Shown here piece by piece: positions 43,800 through 52,054 of a DNA stretch of 64,000 nucleotides. This DNA is from an uncultured Sulfitobacter sp. (GTDB lineage: Bacteria > Pseudomonadota > Alphaproteobacteria > Rhodobacterales > Rhodobacteraceae). The position numbers were made by a program, and so were the translations under genes. The notes under the pieces are model-generated. The model saw only the letters and a list, made by a program, of their open reading frames with translations. It was not told where the DNA came from and ran no database searches. The stretch lies in assembly GCA_937138475.1 (NCBI GenBank), contig CAKZPD010000014.1, positions 25,948-89,947 on the forward strand. The letters run 5' to 3'. Position 1 is the first letter of the stretch. Each line of letters begins with the position of its first letter.

Positions 43800-44831
43800 T
43801 TATGCGGCGACGCGGATCACCCGCTTGCCAAAGTTGTCGCCGCGCAGCAGGCCGACAAAGGCATCAGGGGCGTTTTCCAACCCGTCGATGATATCTTCCT
43901 TATAGTGGATCTTGCCCTCGGCGATCCAGGCATTCATCGCCTTGGCGAATTGCGGGTAAAGCGGGGCGAAATCGTTAAAAATGATAAAGCCGCGCATGGT
44001 GATTTGCTTGCGCAAGATTTGTCCCATCAACCAGTTCATCCGGTCCGGCCCGTCGGGCAATGCCGTCAGGTTATATTGCGAAACGATGCCGCATACCGGC
44101 ACACGCGCGCCTTCGTTCAACAAAGGGACGACAGCATCAAGAACCTTGCCGCCCACGTTTTCATAATAGATATCAATGCCCTGCGGAGTTTCTGCCGCCA
44201 GCTGTTTGGCGAAATCTTCGGCGCGGTGGTCAAGGCAGGCGTCAAAGCCCAGCGTCTGAGTGGCAAAGCTGCATTTTTCCGGACCACCGGCCACACCGAC
44301 CACGCGGCAACCAAGGATTTTACCGATTTGCCCGACCGTGGCCCCGACCGGGCCGGTGGCTGCGGCGACAACCAGCGTTTCGCCGGCCTTTGGCATTCCG
44401 ATTTGGGTCAGCCCCGCCCAGGCGGTAAAGCCGGGCATCCCCAACAGCCCCAAGGCCCAGGACGGACGCGCGGGATCTTTGCCAAGGTTGGTCACACCCA
44501 CACCATCTGACAGCGCGTAATCTTGCCATCCACTAAAGCTGAGCACCATGTCGCCGGGGGCGAATTTATCAAGATTGGATTCCATGACCTCGGCCACAGT
44601 GCCGCCGACCATCACGCCGCCGATCTCGACCGGGTCGGCATAGGATTTCGCATCGCTCATCCGGCCGCGCATATAGGGGTCAAGTGACAAAAAGCGGGTG
44701 CGCAGCAGCATCTGCCCCGCGCCGGGGCTGGGCAGGGGGGCGGTGTCAAGACGCAGGGTGTTTGGGGTTGGCTCTCCGATCGGGCGTTCGGCCAGAATCC
44801 AGCGGCGGTTTTCGGTGGGTGTTTGCGACAT
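43800..44831 (-). CDS. NADP-dependent MDR oxidoreductase (CurA/leukotriene-B4 dehydrogenase-like)
   Basis: Reduces double bonds of alpha,beta-unsaturated carbonyls, 343 residues. Family marks are LSLDPYMRGRMSD, GFTAWAGLTQIG, the nucleotide motif AAATGPVGATVGQIGKILG and IYYENVGGKVLDAV. It contains no zinc ligands. The start MSQTPTENRRW at 44829-44831 is preferred over an upstream in-frame ATG. It is divergent from an aldo/keto reductase across a 125-bp gap containing a small palindrome. Confidence 0.9.
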   Translation of the reverse strand: MSQTPTENRRWILAERPIGEPTPNTLRLDTAPLPSPGAGQMLLRTRFLSLDPYMRGRMSDAKSYADPVEIGGVMVGGTVAEVMESNLDKFAPGDMVLSFSGWQDYALSDGVGVTNLGKDPARPSWALGLLGMPGFTAWAGLTQIGMPKAGETLVVAAATGPVGATVGQIGKILGCRVVGVAGGPEKCSFATQTLGFDACLDHRAEDFAKQLAAETPQGIDIYYENVGGKVLDAVVPLLNEGARVPVCGIVSQYNLTALPDGPDRMNWLMGQILRKQITMRGFIIFNDFAPLYPQFAKAMNAWIAEGKIHYKEDIIDGLENAPDAFVGLLRGDNFGKRVIRVAA

Positions 44832-44873
44832 TGGGTATCCCTGTTGGTTGGTTGTTTCTCCGGTGGGTTTTGT

Positions 44874-44887
44874 CTGCACTGTTGCAG
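44874..44887. promoter_or_regulatory. Small palindrome in a divergent promoter region
   Basis: CTGCA-CTGT-TGCAG is a perfect 5-4-5 inverted repeat in the gap between the MDR reductase and the aldo/keto reductase. It could be a shared operator. Short enough to be chance. Confidence 0.3.
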
Positions 44888-44956
44888 TAACGCGTGGCGC
44901 TCACAAGGGGCAGCTTCGGCTTGGCAAGCCGCGCGATCCATGCCACCACTTGCCCC

Positions 44957-45895
44957 ATGACACGCGCAATCACCACCCTTGACGGCACAGCCGCCAGCCG
45001 TTTTGCCTTTGGCACCATGCAGTTTGGCGGCCGGGCGGATTTCCCCGCGTCTCAAGCCATGTTCGAAAATTGCCGGGCCGCCGGGATCAATCATTTTGAC
45101 ACGGCCCATGTCTATACCGGGGGCTTGTCCGAAACATGGCTTGGGCAGATGGTGCGCCCCTGCCGCGAGGCGGTGCTGGTGGCCAGCAAGGTCGCCTATG
45201 AGGGGGGCGCAGGTGCGGATAACTTGCGCGCACAGTTTGATATGTCGCGCCGGCGCCTGGGGCTTGATTGTGTCGATATCTTGTATTTGCACCGCTATGA
45301 CCCCGGCACCGACCTGAACGAGACATTTGCCGCCTTGGCCGGGCTGCACGCGGCGGGGCAGATCCGCTATGTTGGTCTGTCGAATTTTGCGGCCTGGCAG
45401 GTGGTCAAAGCCGCGGGCGTGGCGGCGCGGCATGGGCTTGGCATTCATATCGTGCAGCCGATGTATAATCTGGTCAAGCGTCAGGCCGAGGTCGAAATTC
45501 TGCCTATGTGTGCGGACCTCGGGATTGTTTGCGCGCCTTATTCTCCGCTTGGTGGCGGGCTTTTGACCGGGAAATACCAAGGCGGGGCCAAGGGGCGTTT
45601 GACACAAGACAGCCGCTATGGGCGTCGATACGGGGCAGGGTGGATGCACGACAGCGCGGCGGCGCTGGCCGCGATTGCCCGGGAATTGGGCATTTCGCCG
45701 GCCACCTTGGCGGTGGCGTGGGTGGCCGCGCACCAGGCCGGCCCCTGCCCGATTGTCTCGGCGCGCAGCGCGCTGCAGCTGGCCCCATCCCTGGCGGCGC
45801 TGGATTTTGACATGAGCGCGGAACTTTATGCCCGTCTGGCGGCGATCGCCCCGGCGCCGCCACCGGCCACAGACAGAACGGAAGAGACTGAGTGA
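44957..45895 (+). CDS. Aldo/keto reductase
   Basis: NADPH-dependent carbonyl reductase with a TIM-barrel fold, 312 residues. The catalytic tetrad is complete: D48 and Y53 in FDTAHVYTGG, K78 in VLVASK, H112 in YLHRYDPG. The start ATG at 44957 is preferred over a longer in-frame start. It overlaps the next gene by 4 bp (GTGA), so the two are coupled. Substrate unknown. Confidence 0.9.
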   Translation: MTRAITTLDGTAASRFAFGTMQFGGRADFPASQAMFENCRAAGINHFDTAHVYTGGLSETWLGQMVRPCREAVLVASKVAYEGGAGADNLRAQFDMSRRRLGLDCVDILYLHRYDPGTDLNETFAALAGLHAAGQIRYVGLSNFAAWQVVKAAGVAARHGLGIHIVQPMYNLVKRQAEVEILPMCADLGIVCAPYSPLGGGLLTGKYQGGAKGRLTQDSRYGRRYGAGWMHDSAAALAAIARELGISPATLAVAWVAAHQAGPCPIVSARSALQLAPSLAALDFDMSAELYARLAAIAPAPPPATDRTEETE

Positions 45896-46977
45896 CTGAT
45901 TTCATCGTGATTGGCGGCGGTATTGCCGGATTATCGGCAGGCGCGCGGTTGGCGCCGCTTGGCAAGGTTGTCGTGCTCGAGGCTGAGGCGGCGGTGGGGT
46001 ATCACAGCTCGGGTCGTTCAGCGGCGCTGTTTGAGCAAAACTATGGCTCACCCGCGACCGTGGCGCTGAATGAGGCCAGCGGCGCCTATCATCACACTGC
46101 CAACGGGGGATACCTGAGCCCGCGCGGCCTGATGATCGTGGCGCGCCGGGATGAACAAGCGGCGTTTGAGGCGGACAAAAAGGCCCTTGGCGTCCAAGAG
46201 ATATCGGTCGACGAGGCGTTGGGCCATGTGCCGGTGCTGCGCCGCGATCGGTTGGCCTTTGCCGGATACGGCCGCGGCGCCCATGATATCGACACGGATC
46301 GGATGATGCAGGATTTTGCCCGCGATATCCGGGCATCAGGCGGGGCCGTGCAGTGCAACGCCCGCGTCAGCCAGATGGCCCGGGATCGCCACGGCAAGTG
46401 GAACGTTCACACCACCTTGGGCAGCTTTGCCGCGCCGGTGGTGGTCAACGCGGCAGGCGCATGGGCGGATGAGATCGCGAAAATGGGCGGTGCCGCACCG
46501 CTGGGGATTGTGCCGCTGCGCCGTTCGGTGGCGCGCATACCGGCGCCCGGCGGGCAGGATGTTCGGGGCTGGCCGATGTTTTTTGGCCCCGGAGAAAGCT
46601 GGTATGCCAAACCCGATGCGGGGGCTTTGCTGGTGTCGCCCGCCGAGGAAGACCCAAGCCATCCCCATGATGCCTGGGCGGATGATATGGTCTTGGCCGA
46701 GGGGATTGCGCGCTATCAAGACTTTGTCGATCCGCCGGTCACGCGCGTGCTCAGCTCGTGGGCGGGGCTGCGCAGCTTTGCCCCGGATCGCAATCTTGTG
46801 CTTGGGGTTGATCCGCATTGCAAGGGCTTTATCTGGTGCGCGGCGCAAGGGGGATATGGGTTTCAGACGGCGCCGGCCGCTTCGGCGTTGATTGCCGATT
46901 TGATCGCGGGACGACAGCCGGCATTGGATGCTGCCACGGTTGCAGCGCTGTCGCCGGCGCGCTTCGGCCGGGGGTGA
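45892..46977 (+). CDS. DAO-type FAD-dependent oxidoreductase
   Basis: A 361-residue glycine/D-amino-acid oxidase-like flavoprotein. It has the N-terminal FAD motif FIVIGGGIAGLSAGARL, an RSAALFEQNYG segment, and the C-terminal FAD contact GYGFQTAPAASALIADL. The GTG start overlaps the aldo/keto reductase stop. It likely oxidises an amino acid or other C-N substrate to an imine; the partner acceptor is unknown. Confidence 0.88.
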   Translation: MTDFIVIGGGIAGLSAGARLAPLGKVVVLEAEAAVGYHSSGRSAALFEQNYGSPATVALNEASGAYHHTANGGYLSPRGLMIVARRDEQAAFEADKKALGVQEISVDEALGHVPVLRRDRLAFAGYGRGAHDIDTDRMMQDFARDIRASGGAVQCNARVSQMARDRHGKWNVHTTLGSFAAPVVVNAAGAWADEIAKMGGAAPLGIVPLRRSVARIPAPGGQDVRGWPMFFGPGESWYAKPDAGALLVSPAEEDPSHPHDAWADDMVLAEGIARYQDFVDPPVTRVLSSWAGLRSFAPDRNLVLGVDPHCKGFIWCAAQGGYGFQTAPAASALIADLIAGRQPALDAATVAALSPARFGRG

Positions 46978-47051
46978 GGACGCGCCCGGCGCGGCGAAGA
47001 GAGCGGCGAGGTCTTGTGCCGAAATACCGGGCGCGCCAAGCCGCGGCGGCT

Positions 47052-47086
47052 GGTGCCTCCGGCGGGGATATTTTTGAACAAAAGAA
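47052..47086 (+). repeat. Dispersed gene-end repeat, copy 5 (TT type)
   Basis: CCTCCGGCGGGG, ATATTT, TT, GAACAAAAGAA, 74 bp after the stop of the plus-strand flavoprotein gene and in its orientation. A separate minus-strand terminator lies about 55 bp further on. Confidence 0.8.
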
Positions 47087-47139
47087 TGGTACGGGGTTGT
47101 TCGGGCAGGGCGATTGTGCCGCGATGGCGGGCGCAGGTG

Positions 47140-47165
47140 AAAAAAAGGCGCCTGAAGGCGCCTTT
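47140..47165 (-). terminator. Intrinsic terminator of the dimethylglycine dehydrogenase-like gene
   Basis: On the minus strand AAAGGCGCC-TTCA-GGCGCCTTT forms a perfect 9-bp stem with a 4-base loop and continues into a run of T residues. It begins about 20 bp after the stop of the gene at 47186-49681. Confidence 0.88.
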
Positions 47166-47185
47166 CAGGGAATTCCCATATGGTG

Positions 47186-49681
47186 TTAGCCATCCACGCG
47201 GATGGTGGTGTTTTTTGGGTCATATGGGCTGTCTTCGGTGACTTCGGCCTCCCACAGCTGGTTGAGCATGCGCACCTGAAGGCGGGTGCCGGGGACGGCC
47301 AGTTCCGGGGTGACATATCCCATGCCGATGGATTTTCCAAACGCCACCGAGTAGCCGCCCGAGGTCAGGCGTCCGACGCGGGTATCGCCGCGGTAAAGGG
47401 CCTCGCGGCCCCAGGGGTCTGCGTCGGCGGGGCCGTCGATCAGCAGGGTCACGCATTTGGCATTGACCCCATGGGCCTGCATCGCCGCCTTGCCGTGGAA
47501 GTCTTTTTCCAAATCCACGAAGCGGGGCAGGTCCGCTTCGAGCGGGGTGGCATCGCGGCCCAGTTCGGTGCCGAAGGCGCGATAGGATTTTTCCTGGCGC
47601 AGCCAGTTTTGGGCGCGGGCCCCCACCAGCTTCATCCCGTGCTTTTCCCCGGCCTTTTCGAGCAGGTCAAAGAGATAGTTCTGCATTTCGATCGGGTGAT
47701 GCAATTCCCAGCCAAGTTCGCCCGTATAGGCCACGCGGATGGCGTTGACGGGGCACATGCCAAGTTCGATCTGGCGGGCCGAGAGCCAGGGGAAGCGTTT
47801 GTTCGAAAGGGCGGTTTCCGGATCGGCGTCCTTGATGACCTCTTTTAGCACATCGCGGGATTTGGGACCTGCGATGGCGAAAACGCCCCATTGGGTGGTG
47901 ACGTCCTGAATTTCGATATAGCCGAATTCGGGCATTTTGTCTTCGGCGGCTTTGCGCAGGTAGTCGGCATCGTATTCCGTCCAGGCACCCGCCGAGACCA
48001 GATAGTAGGTGTTTTCGCCATTGCGCACGATGGTGTATTCGGTGCGCGTGGTGCCGGCGGCGGTCAGCGCATAGGTCAGGTTGATCCGGCCGACCTTGGG
48101 CAGTTTGTTGCATGTGAACCAATCAAGAAAAGCCGTGGCGCCGGGGCCTTTGACCACATGTTTGGTGAAAGCTGTGGCGTCGATCAGGCCGACGCCTTCG
48201 CGCACGGCTTTGGCTTCGTCCACGGCGTATTGCCACCAATCGCCGCGCCGGAAGGAGCGGGCGTCGTGATCGCTGAAACCCATGGGCGCAAAGTAGTTGG
48301 GGCGTTCCCAGCCGTTGACCCAACCAAACTGGGCGCCGCGGGCCGCCTGGCGGTCATAGGCCGGAGAGGTGCGCAGCGGGCGGCAGGCGGGGCGTTCTTC
48401 GTCGGGGTGGTGCAGGATGTAGACGTGTTCGTAGCATTCTTCGTTTTTGCGGGCTGCGAATTCCGTGGTCATCCAAGTCTGGCTGTAGCGTTTGGGGTCC
48501 AGGCTGGCCATGTCGATTTCGGCTTCGCCGTTGACCATCATTTGCGCCAGGTAATACCCGGTGCCGCCGGCGGCGGTGATGCCAAAGGAAAACCCTTCGG
48601 CCAGCCACATATTGCGCAATCCGGGGGCGGGGCCGACCAGGGGATTGCCATCAGGCGTATAGCAGATCGGGCCGTTGAAATCGTCTTTGAGGCCGCAATC
48701 CTCGCTTGAGGGCATGCGGTGCAGCATGGCCGCGTATTGGTCTTCGATGCGTTCTAGATCAAGCTGAAAGAGATCGGCGCGGAAGCTGTCGGGCACGCCG
48801 TATTCAAAGCAGGCCGGGGCGTTTTTCTCGTAGACGCCAAGAATCCAGCCGCCGCGTTCCTCGCGCACATAGGATTGGGCATCGGCGTCGCGGATAACCG
48901 GGTGTTCGGGGTTGCCGTCGGCGCGGTATTTGACCAGGTCCGGGTCCTGGTCCATGACGATGAACTGGTGTTCCACCGGGATGGCCGGGATTTTGATGCC
49001 GAGCATTTTGGCGGTGCGCTGGGCGTGGTTGCCCGAGGCGGTGACCACATGCTCGGCGGTGATGACGATCTGTTCGTCGGTGGGCACGAGGTTGCCGCCT
49101 TTTTCCGTCATCTTGGTGGCGGTGACTTCCCAATGGGTGCCGGTCCAGTGGAAGCTGTCGGCCTGCCATTTGCGTTCGATCATCACGCCGCGCTGCCGCG
49201 CGCCTTTGGCCATGGCCATGGTCACATCGGCGGGGTTAATATAGCCATCGGTCTGGTGGTAGAGCGCGCCTTTGAGGTCTTCGGTGCGGATCAGCGGCCA
49301 TTTGGCTTTGATCTGGTCTGGGGTCATGAAGGTATAGGGCACGCCGCAGGTTTCGGCGGTTGACGCATAAAGCATATATTCGTCCATGCGTTCATCGGTC
49401 TGCGCCATGCGCAGGTTGCCCACCACCGCAAAGCCGGCATTGAGGCCGGTTTCCTCTTCCAGGGTTTTGTAGAAACGGATCGAATAGTCGTGGATATGCG
49501 TTGTCGCATAGGACATGTTGAAATAGGGCAGCAGGCCGGCGGCGTGCCAGGTGGAGCCTGAGGTCAGCTCGTCGCGTTCGAGCAGCATGACGTCATCCCA
49601 GCCGGCGCGGGCCAGGTGATAGGCGATAGATGTTCCGACGGCGCCGCCACCGACGACCAAAGCTTTGACTTGCGTTTTCAT
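47186..49681 (-). CDS. Dimethylglycine/sarcosine dehydrogenase-like flavoprotein with GcvT domain
   Basis: An 831-residue enzyme. The N-terminal FAD/DAO domain (VVGGGAVGTSIAYHLARAG; the covalent-FAD-type STWHAAGLLP segment) demethylates an N-methylated glycine. The C-terminal half (from about 430) is a folate-binding aminomethyltransferase domain (GPGATAFLDWFTCNKLP; YTGELGWELHHP) that captures formaldehyde on tetrahydrofolate. Length and order match dimethylglycine dehydrogenases. With choXWV it fits a choline-betaine-dimethylglycine catabolic route. The exact substrate (dimethylglycine versus sarcosine) is inferred. Confidence 0.88.
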   Translation of the reverse strand: MKTQVKALVVGGGAVGTSIAYHLARAGWDDVMLLERDELTSGSTWHAAGLLPYFNMSYATTHIHDYSIRFYKTLEEETGLNAGFAVVGNLRMAQTDERMDEYMLYASTAETCGVPYTFMTPDQIKAKWPLIRTEDLKGALYHQTDGYINPADVTMAMAKGARQRGVMIERKWQADSFHWTGTHWEVTATKMTEKGGNLVPTDEQIVITAEHVVTASGNHAQRTAKMLGIKIPAIPVEHQFIVMDQDPDLVKYRADGNPEHPVIRDADAQSYVREERGGWILGVYEKNAPACFEYGVPDSFRADLFQLDLERIEDQYAAMLHRMPSSEDCGLKDDFNGPICYTPDGNPLVGPAPGLRNMWLAEGFSFGITAAGGTGYYLAQMMVNGEAEIDMASLDPKRYSQTWMTTEFAARKNEECYEHVYILHHPDEERPACRPLRTSPAYDRQAARGAQFGWVNGWERPNYFAPMGFSDHDARSFRRGDWWQYAVDEAKAVREGVGLIDATAFTKHVVKGPGATAFLDWFTCNKLPKVGRINLTYALTAAGTTRTEYTIVRNGENTYYLVSAGAWTEYDADYLRKAAEDKMPEFGYIEIQDVTTQWGVFAIAGPKSRDVLKEVIKDADPETALSNKRFPWLSARQIELGMCPVNAIRVAYTGELGWELHHPIEMQNYLFDLLEKAGEKHGMKLVGARAQNWLRQEKSYRAFGTELGRDATPLEADLPRFVDLEKDFHGKAAMQAHGVNAKCVTLLIDGPADADPWGREALYRGDTRVGRLTSGGYSVAFGKSIGMGYVTPELAVPGTRLQVRMLNQLWEAEVTEDSPYDPKNTTIRVDG

Positions 49682-49991
49682 GACCAGCGATTCCCCGGCA
49701 AATGCGTTTCTGGCAAACCTTTAGCTTGCGCCTTGGGGCAAAGCCAAACCAGCCCGACGCGTCATGCGAGGAAAGCGACATGATCGGTGTTTGCCAGAGG
49801 ACAAAATCGGGCCTTGGTCTGTTGTGGTGCGGGGCGGGGCCTCCGGCGGGGATATTTTTGAACAAAAGAAGCGGGCGGCGGGGCCAAGGCGGTGCGGCGG
49901 GGATTTGATCTGGATTGGAGGGCGGGGGCGTGGAATAGTGATGGGGGGCAGAAAGCGCGCCCTTGGGTTTGAGTAGTGAGTGGAGGGAGTT
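49682..49991. other. 310-bp divergent intergenic region
   Basis: Lies between the starts of the dimethylglycine dehydrogenase-like gene (minus) and the lipase-like gene (plus). It contains dispersed repeat copy 6 at 49836-49870 and a GGAGGGAG ribosome binding site just before 49992. I see no convincing small gene or RNA. Confidence 0.6.
49836..49870 (+). repeat. Dispersed repeat, copy 6 (TT type)
   Basis: CCTCCGGCGGGG, ATATTT, TT, GAACAAAAGAA. Unlike the other five copies it is in a divergent promoter region, not near a gene end, 122 bp before the next gene start. Confidence 0.8.
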
Positions 49992-50630
49992 ATGGGGCAA
50001 TTGGCTTTGCTGGACGCTGCGCGGATGATCGAGGAGACCTATGCCGGGCGCAACCGCGCCGATGTGGTCAATGAGATTGATGTGGCCGGGGTGCAGGCGG
50101 TTTTGCTGAAAAACGGTGTGTTGGTGATCCCTGGCACCAATGAGCTGTCGGATTGGTTCGATTTCAACCTGAATGCCGGGGAAAACCCGGACAGCCATGG
50201 GTTTGATGTTGTGGCCGGTGACAGCGGCGCCAAGTGGCATGGCGGGTTTTTGGAACATGCGCAGATGGTTTACATGTTCGCCAAGGGGGTGCGGCCAAAG
50301 TTTATTGTCGGACATTCCCTGGGGGCGGCTTCGGCGCAGATTGTCGGCATGTCGCTGCGGGTTCCGACCATTGCCTTTGCCTCGCCGCAGACGTGCCGCA
50401 CCCGCGAGCGGATGGAGCATGAGGGCTGGGTGATCAACCTGTGCCGGGTCGATGACACGGTGTGTCATGTGCCGCCCAAGCTGCTTGGGTTTCGCACCAT
50501 TGGCAGCCGGTATTGGTTGAAACCGGATGATCTGAACGTCGGCGAGGATCACAGCATTGAGCATTATGCCGCATTGCTGTCGCAGGAACGTGTCAGGGCG
50601 CGGGTGCCCCTGGCCTGGCCCAGCGGGTGA
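49992..50630 (+). CDS. Lipase-class-3-like alpha/beta hydrolase
   Basis: A 212-residue protein with the nucleophile elbow VGHSLGAASA (S109) and candidate acid and base in CRVDDTVCH and GEDHSIEHY. The N-terminal part (VLLKNGVLVIPGTNELSDWFDF) resembles the class-3 lipase oxyanion strand. It has no signal peptide, so cytoplasmic. The ATG at 49992 follows GGAGGGAG. It ends exactly where the convergent FAD oxidase gene ends. Substrate unknown. Confidence 0.72.
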   Translation: MGQLALLDAARMIEETYAGRNRADVVNEIDVAGVQAVLLKNGVLVIPGTNELSDWFDFNLNAGENPDSHGFDVVAGDSGAKWHGGFLEHAQMVYMFAKGVRPKFIVGHSLGAASAQIVGMSLRVPTIAFASPQTCRTRERMEHEGWVINLCRVDDTVCHVPPKLLGFRTIGSRYWLKPDDLNVGEDHSIEHYAALLSQERVRARVPLAWPSG

Positions 50631-52028
50631 TCAGAAGATTTTTCCGGGGTTCATGATGTTATCGGGGTCAAGCGCGGTTTTGATTTTGCGCATGATGGTG
50701 GCGGCAGGGCCGAGTTCCTTGAGAAGATAGGGTTTTTTGCCTTGGCCGATGCCATGTTCCCCGGTGCAGGTGCCATCCATCGAGATCGCCAGGTCGTTCA
50801 GCCAGCCGACGAAGAATTCAGCGGTTTCGATTTCCTTGGGGTCATCCATGTCGACCATGAGGGCGGCGTGGAAATTGCCGTCGCCGGCGTGGCCGACAAT
50901 CGGGGCGATCAGCCCCAGTTCGCGGACCTTGTTGCTGGCGGCGGAGACGCATTCCGCAAGGCGCGAGATTGGCACGCAGACATCCGTTGCGATGCCCTTG
51001 GCGCCGGGGCGCAGGGCCTGTTGCGCCCAATAGGCGTCGTGCCGGGCCTGCCAGAGTTTGTTGCGCTCTTCTGTGCTGGTGGTGGATGTGTATCCGTTGC
51101 TGCCATTGTCCTGGGCGATGGCGCCAAAGTTTTCAGCCTGTTCGCGCACGCCGGCCTTTGAGCCGTGAAATTCGATCAGCAGAAGCGGGGTTTCCGGCAG
51201 ATCCAGCTTGGAATAGGCGTTGACGGCTTTTACGGTGAGCGCGTCCAGCAATTCGATGCGTGCCACGGGGATGCCAAATTGGATGACCGCCATGACCGTT
51301 TCGCAGGCGGCCTCGACCGTTGGAAAGGAACAGCGCGCGGCGCTGATTTGTTCCGGGATGCCGTGCAGCCGCAGGGTCAGTTTGGTTATCAGCCCCAAGG
51401 TGCCTTCGGCGCCGACCAGAAGGCGGGTCAGGTCATAGCCGGCTGAAGACTTGCGGGCGCGCTGGGCGGTCTTGATGATTTCGCCGTCCGGCATGACCGC
51501 CTCGATGGCCAGCACGTTGTCTTTCATCGTGCCATAGCGCACCGCATTGGTGCCCGAGGCGCGGGTGGCAGCCATGCCACCAAGCGAGGCATTGGCGCCA
51601 GGATCAATGGGGAAAAACAGCCCCTGGTCGCGCAAATAGGTGTTGAGCTGTTCACGGGTGACACCGGGTTCGACGGTGCAATCAAGATCTTCGGCGTTGA
51701 CCGAAAGAATTTGGTTCATTTCGGTCAAATCCAGGCAGATGCCGCCGGCCGGGGCGTTGACCTGCCCTTCGAGCGAGGTGCCCGTGCCATAGGGAATAAC
51801 CGGCACCTTATGGGCCGCGCAGATCTTGATGATATCCGAGACCTCTTGCGTGGATCTGGGGAAGAGCACCGCGTCGGGGGCCTGGGTGCGCAGCCATGTG
51901 GTGGTATGGCCGTGTTGGTCGCGCAGGCTTTGACCCGTGTGCAGGCGGTCGGGGAACTGTTGTTTGAGGATGCCAAGGACCGTTGCGATGCCGGTGTCGT
52001 TGCGGGGCAGGTCGGTGGGTTGCACCAT
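50631..52028 (-). CDS. FAD-linked oxidase, D-lactate dehydrogenase/glycolate oxidase GlcD type
   Basis: A 465-residue 2-hydroxyacid dehydrogenase. The PCMH FAD domain (VIPYGTGTSLEGQV; DPGANASLGGMAATRASGTNAVRYG) is followed by the FAD-oxidase C domain with HAGDGNFH and GTCTGEHGIGQGKKPYL. It closely resembles mitochondrial-type D-lactate dehydrogenase. No glcE or glcF partner is adjacent, supporting a stand-alone LDHD-like enzyme. The downstream ggt and hydroxyacid dehydrogenase genes are on the same strand. Confidence 0.9.
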   Translation of the reverse strand: MVQPTDLPRNDTGIATVLGILKQQFPDRLHTGQSLRDQHGHTTTWLRTQAPDAVLFPRSTQEVSDIIKICAAHKVPVIPYGTGTSLEGQVNAPAGGICLDLTEMNQILSVNAEDLDCTVEPGVTREQLNTYLRDQGLFFPIDPGANASLGGMAATRASGTNAVRYGTMKDNVLAIEAVMPDGEIIKTAQRARKSSAGYDLTRLLVGAEGTLGLITKLTLRLHGIPEQISAARCSFPTVEAACETVMAVIQFGIPVARIELLDALTVKAVNAYSKLDLPETPLLLIEFHGSKAGVREQAENFGAIAQDNGSNGYTSTTSTEERNKLWQARHDAYWAQQALRPGAKGIATDVCVPISRLAECVSAASNKVRELGLIAPIVGHAGDGNFHAALMVDMDDPKEIETAEFFVGWLNDLAISMDGTCTGEHGIGQGKKPYLLKELGPAATIMRKIKTALDPDNIMNPGKIF

Positions 52029-52054
52029 GAGCGTTCCTTTCAGGCAGCAAGACC

